Assembly: GCA_002352425.1 (NCBI GenBank)
Contig: DEIK01000009.1
Location: 111,812-123,091 of the forward strand
Direction of reading: 5' to 3'
From: Rhodobacteraceae bacterium UBA2776
GTDB lineage: Bacteria > Pseudomonadota > Alphaproteobacteria > Rhodobacterales > Rhodobacteraceae
DNA length: 11,280 bases
Shown: positions 7,793-11,280 of the stretch, piece by piece
Numbering within the stretch: position 1 is the first letter of the stretch
Layout of the letters: each line of letters starts with the position of its first letter
Made by a program: the position numbers and the translations under genes
The notes under the pieces: generated by a model
Database searches by the model: none
Told to the model about the DNA's origin: nothing
The model's input: the letters and a program-made list of their open reading frames with translations, nothing else

Positions 7793-8397
7793 TGGAATAT
7801 CTGGACACAATTGCGGCGCTTGAGGCGATCTATGGTCAACCGGGCGAAGCGTCATTGGTTAAGGTCGCGCGTCAGTTGACGCCAACCTACCGCGCGTGGA
7901 TTGAACGAAGCCGGTTTTGTGTGATTTCAACCGTTGGACCGGATGGCACCGATGGATCACCGCGCGGTGATGCGGGGCCGGTTGTGTTAGAGTTGGATCA
8001 GCATACATTGGCGCTGCCCGATTGGCGCGGCAACAATCGCATGGACACTTTGCGAAATATCATTGCCGATGAGCGGATTTCATTGATGTTCATGGTGGCT
8101 GGATCAACCAATGTTGTGCGGGTGAATGGCCGTGCGAAAGTCACCATAGACGCTGACGTGCTGGCGCGGTTTGAGGTCGATGGCAAACACCCGCGTTCAG
8201 TGATTGTCATTAAAATTTCCGAGGTCTATTCCCAATGTGCCCGCGCTGTGATGCGGGCCGGGCTTTGGGGTGACGGGGACATGTCTGATGGCCTGCCAAC
8301 GGTAGGTGACATGCTAAATGAAATGACTTCGGGTGCATTTGACGGCAAAAGCTATGATCTTGCGTGGGACGCAAGGGCGAAGGAAACGATGTGGTAG
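7792..8397 (+). CDS. Pyridoxamine 5'-phosphate oxidase-like FMN flavoprotein
   Basis: A 201-residue protein of the PPOX split-barrel flavoprotein family, resembling the MSMEG_1061-type FMN-dependent group. The barrel begins near residue 35 (WIERSRFCVISTVG), has PRGD at 57-60 and the typical FMN/dimer stretch DWRGNNRMDTLRN (77-89). A further strand carries VVRVNGRAKV (108-117) and a C-terminal part has CARAVMRAGLW (149-159). It lacks the signatures expected of a true PdxH, so vitamin B6 synthesis should not be assumed. An unspecified redox role is more honest. The start chosen is ATG 7792, which overlaps the plsC stop by one base; the TTG one codon earlier is less likely. A close AAGGG (7784-7788) gives only a weak ribosome-binding site, consistent with coupled translation. 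Confidence 0.82.
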   Translation: MEYLDTIAALEAIYGQPGEASLVKVARQLTPTYRAWIERSRFCVISTVGPDGTDGSPRGDAGPVVLELDQHTLALPDWRGNNRMDTLRNIIADERISLMFMVAGSTNVVRVNGRAKVTIDADVLARFEVDGKHPRSVIVIKISEVYSQCARAVMRAGLWGDGDMSDGLPTVGDMLNEMTSGAFDGKSYDLAWDARAKETMW

Positions 8398-9044
8398 AAT
8401 TGACGTTAATCCGCCACGGTCAAGCCCAGACAGGGGCCAAGGACGAGGCCAGCTATGACAGCTTGTCTGATCTGGGCCACCAGCAGGCGCAATGGTTGGG
8501 CCAGAGCCTAGGCGATGTGCAGCCCTTTGATCAGGTGGTTTCAGGGGCAATGACGCGTCAGATTGAAACGGCGCAATCTATGGGGTTGGCCGGCGTGCCG
8601 CACAACACGGACGCGCGGTTGAACGAGTTGGATTACTTTGGGTTGGCCGAAAGCCTGCGGGTTAGTCACAACATCGAAATCCCACGCAGTATGCAAGCCT
8701 TCGCGCTGCATGTGCCGCAGGTTCTGGACGCGTGGCGTGACGAAAAGGTCGACGACGGGTTGGAAACTTATGATGAGTTTAAAAGCCGCATCATGGGCGC
8801 ATTGCATGATGCAGCGGATCAGGACGGGCGCATTGCGCTGGTGTCTTCAACGGGTGTAATCGCCACCTTGGCGGCGATTGCGCTGGGCTTGGACATGGTC
8901 AAAAAGACCAAGCTGTTTTTGCGGGTGATGAATACATCTGTTCACAAGTTTGAACTGATCGGCGATGATTTGCACCTATTGCAGTTCGGCGCGATCCCGC
9001 ATTTGGAACATCCCGACCGCGCCCATGCCCGCACCTACGGCTAG
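8391..9044 (+). CDS. Histidine phosphatase superfamily protein lacking the second catalytic histidine
   Basis: A 217-residue protein of the phosphoglycerate-mutase/histidine-phosphatase fold. It opens with the family strand LTLIRHGQ, with nucleophile His9 in RHG (8-10). Arg56 in the SGAMTRQIETAQ block and Glu79 in LNELD match the usual phosphate-pocket and acid positions. At the place of the usual second histidine (VSHGG), the protein has VSSTG (about 151-155), so Ser153 replaces it; the codon TCA is clear. Activity may be altered or lost. The start is GTG 8391, five bases after an AAGGA-type site (8379-8385), overlapping the flavoprotein gene by seven bases. A GTG at 8364 would add nine residues before the conserved strand and is less likely. 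It is the last gene of the ftsE run. Confidence 0.85.
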   Translation: MVELTLIRHGQAQTGAKDEASYDSLSDLGHQQAQWLGQSLGDVQPFDQVVSGAMTRQIETAQSMGLAGVPHNTDARLNELDYFGLAESLRVSHNIEIPRSMQAFALHVPQVLDAWRDEKVDDGLETYDEFKSRIMGALHDAADQDGRIALVSSTGVIATLAAIALGLDMVKKTKLFLRVMNTSVHKFELIGDDLHLLQFGAIPHLEHPDRAHARTYG

Positions 9045-9081
9045 GCTCGGGGCCGCTCATCAAGCCTGACAGCTTTCTTCG

Positions 9082-10044
9082 CTAGGCGGCCAGACCTTTG
9101 GAGCCGATCGACAGGAACTTTTCGCGACGGTCTTTGACCAAAGCCTCGGGTTTCTTCTTGGACAGCTGTTTCAGGCTTGCCCGCAGCGCCTTGTCAACAC
9201 TGGCAATGGCGGCTTGTTTGTCGCGTTGTGCGCCACCTGCAGGCTCTTTGATGATTACATCCGCCACGCCGAGTTGCTTCAAATCCTGCGCCGTCAGACG
9301 CAAGGCCTCAGCAGCCTCGCGCATTTTCTCGGCGTCTTTCCAAAGGATCGACGCGCAGCCCTCGGGTGTGATCACCGAATAGACGGAATGTTCCAACATC
9401 AACAAACGGTTCGCCGTGGCAAATGCCACCGCCCCGCCGGAGCCACCTTCGCCAATGATCACCGAAATCAGCGGCACTTTGACTTGCAGGCATTTCTCGG
9501 TTGAACGGGCAATTGCTTCGGATTGGCCGCGCTCTTCGGCACCTTTGCCGGGGTAGGCGCCGGGGGTGTCCACCAGCGTGATGATCGGCAGGCCAAACTT
9601 GTCGGCCAACTCCATCAGACGGATGGCTTTGCGATACCCTTCGGGGCGCGCCATGCCGAAATTGCGCTCAATACGCGATTTGGTATCATGGCCTTTTTCC
9701 AGTCCGATCACCATCACAGGCGTGTCGCCCAGCCGCGCCAGCCCGCCCATTACGGCATGGTCATCGGCAAAGTTCCGGTCCCCGGCCAAAGGCGTAAACT
9801 CGTTGAACAGTGCCTCGATATAGTCTTTGCAATGCGGGCGGTCCGGATGACGCGCCACTTGGCATTTGCGCCACGGAGACAGGTCCTTGTAAAGTTCAAC
9901 CAACATGTCGGCGGCTTTTTTATCGAGCGCGGCCGCTTCGGCCTCGACATCAGCCCCCTCGCTCGCACGGGCCATCACACGCAGCTCTTCCGCCTTGCTT
10001 TCAATTTCCGCCAGCGGTTTTTCAAATTCGAGGTAGTTGGCCAT
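9082..10044 (-). CDS. accA: Acetyl-CoA carboxylase carboxyltransferase subunit alpha
   Basis: A 320-residue cytoplasmic subunit which, with AccD, transfers the carboxyl group from carboxybiotin to acetyl-CoA to make malonyl-CoA for fatty acid synthesis. Length matches the family (about 319). The N-terminal helical part begins MANYLEFEKPLAEIE. Recognisable core blocks are GHDTKSRIERNFGM, VDTPGAYPGKGAEERGQ, the crotonase-fold oxyanion-hole region GEGGSGGA, and SVITPEGCASILWKD. The start is ATG 10044, with GGAGAA (10049-10054) about four bases upstream. The frame stays open upstream to 10281, but that extension overlaps the divergent AraC gene and does not resemble AccA. It converges on the phosphatase gene with a 37-base gap lacking a clear terminator. 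Its product supplies acyl chains of the kind PlsC uses. Confidence 0.96.
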   Translation of the reverse strand: MANYLEFEKPLAEIESKAEELRVMARASEGADVEAEAAALDKKAADMLVELYKDLSPWRKCQVARHPDRPHCKDYIEALFNEFTPLAGDRNFADDHAVMGGLARLGDTPVMVIGLEKGHDTKSRIERNFGMARPEGYRKAIRLMELADKFGLPIITLVDTPGAYPGKGAEERGQSEAIARSTEKCLQVKVPLISVIIGEGGSGGAVAFATANRLLMLEHSVYSVITPEGCASILWKDAEKMREAAEALRLTAQDLKQLGVADVIIKEPAGGAQRDKQAAIASVDKALRASLKQLSKKKPEALVKDRREKFLSIGSKGLAA

Positions 10045-10072
10045 GGGGTTCTCCGAAATACTGTTACACTGA

Positions 10073-10101
10073 TATATGACTGTGTGAAGAATGATTTGCA
10101 A
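10073..10101 (-). promoter_or_regulatory. Possible accA promoter
   Basis: On the minus strand TTGCAA (10096-10101) and CATATA (10073-10078) are separated by 17 bases and lie 29 bases upstream of the accA start codon. The -10 box is a weak match to the sigma-70 consensus. The rest of the 128-base divergent gap (10045-10172) holds, on the plus strand, TTGTCA (10122-10127) with TGATTT (10146-10151) as a weak candidate promoter for the AraC gene. Its complement gives a consensus TTGACA on the minus strand (10123-10128), but without a -10 box at the right distance. Confidence 0.35.
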
Positions 10102-10172
10102 CGGGGACAGTTCAGCAAGATTTGTCAAATGTGGATGTGGTTTGGTGATTTTAGGAACAGAGCGGAGTCGAG

Positions 10173-11036
10173 ATGTCGAAATCATATGAAAAACGTCTGA
10201 TGCGGGTGCTGGACTATATCCACGCCAATCCGGCGGGCGATCTGTCGCTGGACAATCTGGCAGACGTGGCCGCGATGTCACGGTTTCATTGGCATCGGGT
10301 GTTTCAGGCTATGACCGGCGAAACCTGCGCCAAGGCGATACGGCGAATCCGTCTATATCGGGCGGCCTGTTGGTTGATCGAGACCGATGATCCGGTGGCT
10401 GTCGTGGCCAAGCGCTGTGGCTATCCAAATGGACAAAGCTTTAGCCGTGCCTTTCACGGTGCTTTTGGCCTTCCGCCCGCGCTGTTCCGCAAGAGAGGTG
10501 ACCTGACGTCGCCCTATTTGCCAATCAAAAAAGGAGAATACCCAATGTTTCCAGTCGAAGTTTTGAACGCGCCAAAGCGGCGCCTTGCGGCCAAGGCGCA
10601 CATTGGCCCCTATCCAGAAATCGGATCTGCATTTCAGCAGCTGGCGGCGGTGTTCACATCACGTGGTTTATGGGATCAGGCGCAGGGTATGGTGGCAATT
10701 TGCTATGATGATCCAGAGGTGGTCGCGCCGGAAAATTTGAAGAGCCATGCAGGGGTCATCGTCAGGCCCGAATTTGCGGTTCCAGAGGGATTAGAGCCAG
10801 TTGACGTGCCGGACGGAAAAATGGCGGTGATGCATTACAAGGGACCCTATGCGGGGCTAAAGGCGGCTTATGACTATCTCTATTGTGATTGGTTGGGCCA
10901 CACGGGCGAAGAGTTGCGTGATGCCCCGTGTTTTGAGGTGTATCTGAACGATCCGATGGACACCAACCCGGATGATTTACTGACGGACATCTGTGTGCCG
11001 CTAAAGATAAAGGAGGCGTTAAATGATCAAAACTGA
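10173..11036 (+). CDS. AraC family transcriptional regulator with GyrI-like effector-binding domain
   Basis: A 287-residue cytoplasmic DNA-binding regulator. An N-terminal AraC-type domain (about 5-108) has two helix-turn-helix units (about 24-46 and 72-98), the second leading into the typical FGLPPALFRKRG end. A GyrI-like/AraC-E-bind domain fills the C-terminal part (about 125-283), starting MFPVEVLNAPKRRLAAKAHIG and ending LTDICVPLK. This order, HTH first and effector domain second, is that of E. coli Rob; such C-terminal domains bind hydrophobic or cationic small molecules. The ATG at 10173 has GGAG five bases upstream (10164-10167). The gene is divergent from accA and overlaps the next gene by 14 bases. 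An internal ribosome-binding site and ATG lie at the domain boundary (separate entry). The likely targets are its own operon and perhaps accA, but this is inferred only from position. Confidence 0.9.
   Translation: MSKSYEKRLMRVLDYIHANPAGDLSLDNLADVAAMSRFHWHRVFQAMTGETCAKAIRRIRLYRAACWLIETDDPVAVVAKRCGYPNGQSFSRAFHGAFGLPPALFRKRGDLTSPYLPIKKGEYPMFPVEVLNAPKRRLAAKAHIGPYPEIGSAFQQLAAVFTSRGLWDQAQGMVAICYDDPEVVAPENLKSHAGVIVRPEFAVPEGLEPVDVPDGKMAVMHYKGPYAGLKAAYDYLYCDWLGHTGEELRDAPCFEVYLNDPMDTNPDDLLTDICVPLKIKEALNDQN
10531..10547 (+). promoter_or_regulatory. Internal Shine-Dalgarno and in-frame ATG at the HTH/GyrI boundary
   Basis: AAGGAG (10531-10536), extended upstream by a run of A, is followed after eight bases by an in-frame ATG (10545-10547, codon 125 of the AraC-type gene). 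Translation from here would give 163 residues comprising only the GyrI-like domain, close to the 157 residues of free-standing E. coli GyrI/SbmC. The site is stronger than the one at the gene's own start. The sequence shows the site; use of it is inference. Confidence 0.45.
11010..11016 (+). promoter_or_regulatory. Strong ribosome-binding site for the second GyrI-like gene
   Basis: AAGGAGG lies six bases upstream of the ATG at 11023 and fits the anti-Shine-Dalgarno end of 16S rRNA very well. It decides the start of the next gene although that start lies inside the end of the AraC-type gene. Confidence 0.75.
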
Positions 11037-11280
11037 TTTCAAGAAGGTCGATAAGGCGCTGTATACCGGCAAGGTCGGACGGTTCGATTTGATCGAAGTG
11101 CCGCAGCAGTCGTATCTGATGATTGACGGGGTCGGAAACCCCGGCACAGTGCCGGCCTATGGGCGCGCCCTCGCAGCACTTTACGGGTTGAGTTACGGGT
11201 TGAAGTTTCACGGCAAGCCGAAAGGGTTGGACCATGTGGTAGGTCCGCTGGAGGGCCTGTGGTGGGCGGATGATATGAGC
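11023..11280 (+). CDS. GyrI-like small-molecule-binding domain protein, N-terminal part (3' end outside window)
   Basis: The frame is open from ATG 11023 to the window edge, giving 86 residues that begin MIKTDFKKVDKALYTG and contain VPQQSYLMIDGVGNPG (about 26-41) and WWADDM at the edge. This resembles the stand-alone GyrI-like proteins of COG4832, which share the fold of AraC effector domains but have no DNA-binding part. Their ligand or enzymatic role is generally unknown. The start overlaps the AraC-type gene by 14 bases in another frame and has an AAGGAGG site six bases upstream, so the two are co-transcribed and probably work on the same compound. Family proteins are about 200 residues, so more than half lies outside the window. 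Confidence 0.82.
   Translation, partial: MIKTDFKKVDKALYTGKVGRFDLIEVPQQSYLMIDGVGNPGTVPAYGRALAALYGLSYGLKFHGKPKGLDHVVGPLEGLWWADDMS

Noticed and set aside
9043..9067. AGGCT...AGCCT as a terminator between the phosphatase-like gene and accA
   Set aside because: The stem is only five bases with a 15-base loop and no clean T-tract.
9523..10200. Plus-strand open frame of 225 codons opposite accA
   Set aside because: It lies almost wholly antisense to the clearly conserved accA and its product resembles no known family; long antisense frames are usual in GC-rich genes.
10045..10281. In-frame upstream extension of accA giving a 399-residue protein
   Set aside because: The extra residues do not resemble AccA, overlap the divergent AraC gene, and the ATG at 10044 has a good GGAGAA site and gives the normal length.
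1..11280. Defence system, CRISPR, prophage or insertion sequence
   Set aside because: No repeat array, transposase, integrase, nuclease or toxin-antitoxin pair is visible; nearly all the sequence is accounted for by housekeeping-type genes.

Overview
The window reads as chromosomal DNA of a marine alphaproteobacterium, most likely of the Roseobacter group (Rhodobacteraceae). This rests on moderately high GC, the style of the proteins, and a gene order (lysA, a TIGR02302/DUF4175 protein, a zinc-ribbon protein divergent from ftsEX, then plsC) that I recall from that group. The assignment is inference from memory, not a database result. No rRNA, tRNA, CRISPR array, insertion sequence or phage gene was seen. 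The DNA is gene-dense and the longest non-coding gap is 165 bases (5320-5484).

Left part (1-4395): the 3' two thirds of diaminopimelate decarboxylase (lysA), followed after 25 bases by a large membrane-anchored TIGR02302/DUF4175 protein of unknown function. Converging on it is a family III CoA-transferase-fold protein that keeps the catalytic residues of alpha-methylacyl-CoA racemases. A perfect 8-base inverted repeat lies just upstream of the racemase-like gene.

Middle part (4489-9044): a zinc-ribbon, acidic, single-membrane-pass protein on the minus strand is divergent from a tightly packed plus-strand run: ftsE, ftsX, plsC, a PPOX-type flavoprotein gene and a histidine-phosphatase-like gene. 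Every junction in this run overlaps (4, 1, 1 and 7 bases), so it is probably one translationally coupled operon joining a division/peptidoglycan-remodelling transporter with phospholipid synthesis.

Right part (9082-11280): accA (carboxyltransferase alpha subunit of acetyl-CoA carboxylase) on the minus strand is divergent from an AraC-type regulator fused to a GyrI-like effector-binding domain. That regulator overlaps by 14 bases a second, free-standing GyrI-like protein that runs off the window. A strong Shine-Dalgarno and in-frame ATG sit exactly at the HTH/effector-domain boundary inside the regulator gene. They could give a separate effector-domain-only product, as known for TipAL/TipAS. 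This is the most unusual signal in the window.

Taken together, much of the window concerns the cell envelope: DAP/lysine metabolism, FtsEX, phosphatidic acid synthesis, malonyl-CoA supply and a membrane-anchored DUF4175 protein. The racemase-like gene and the small-molecule-sensing AraC/GyrI pair are accessory to that.
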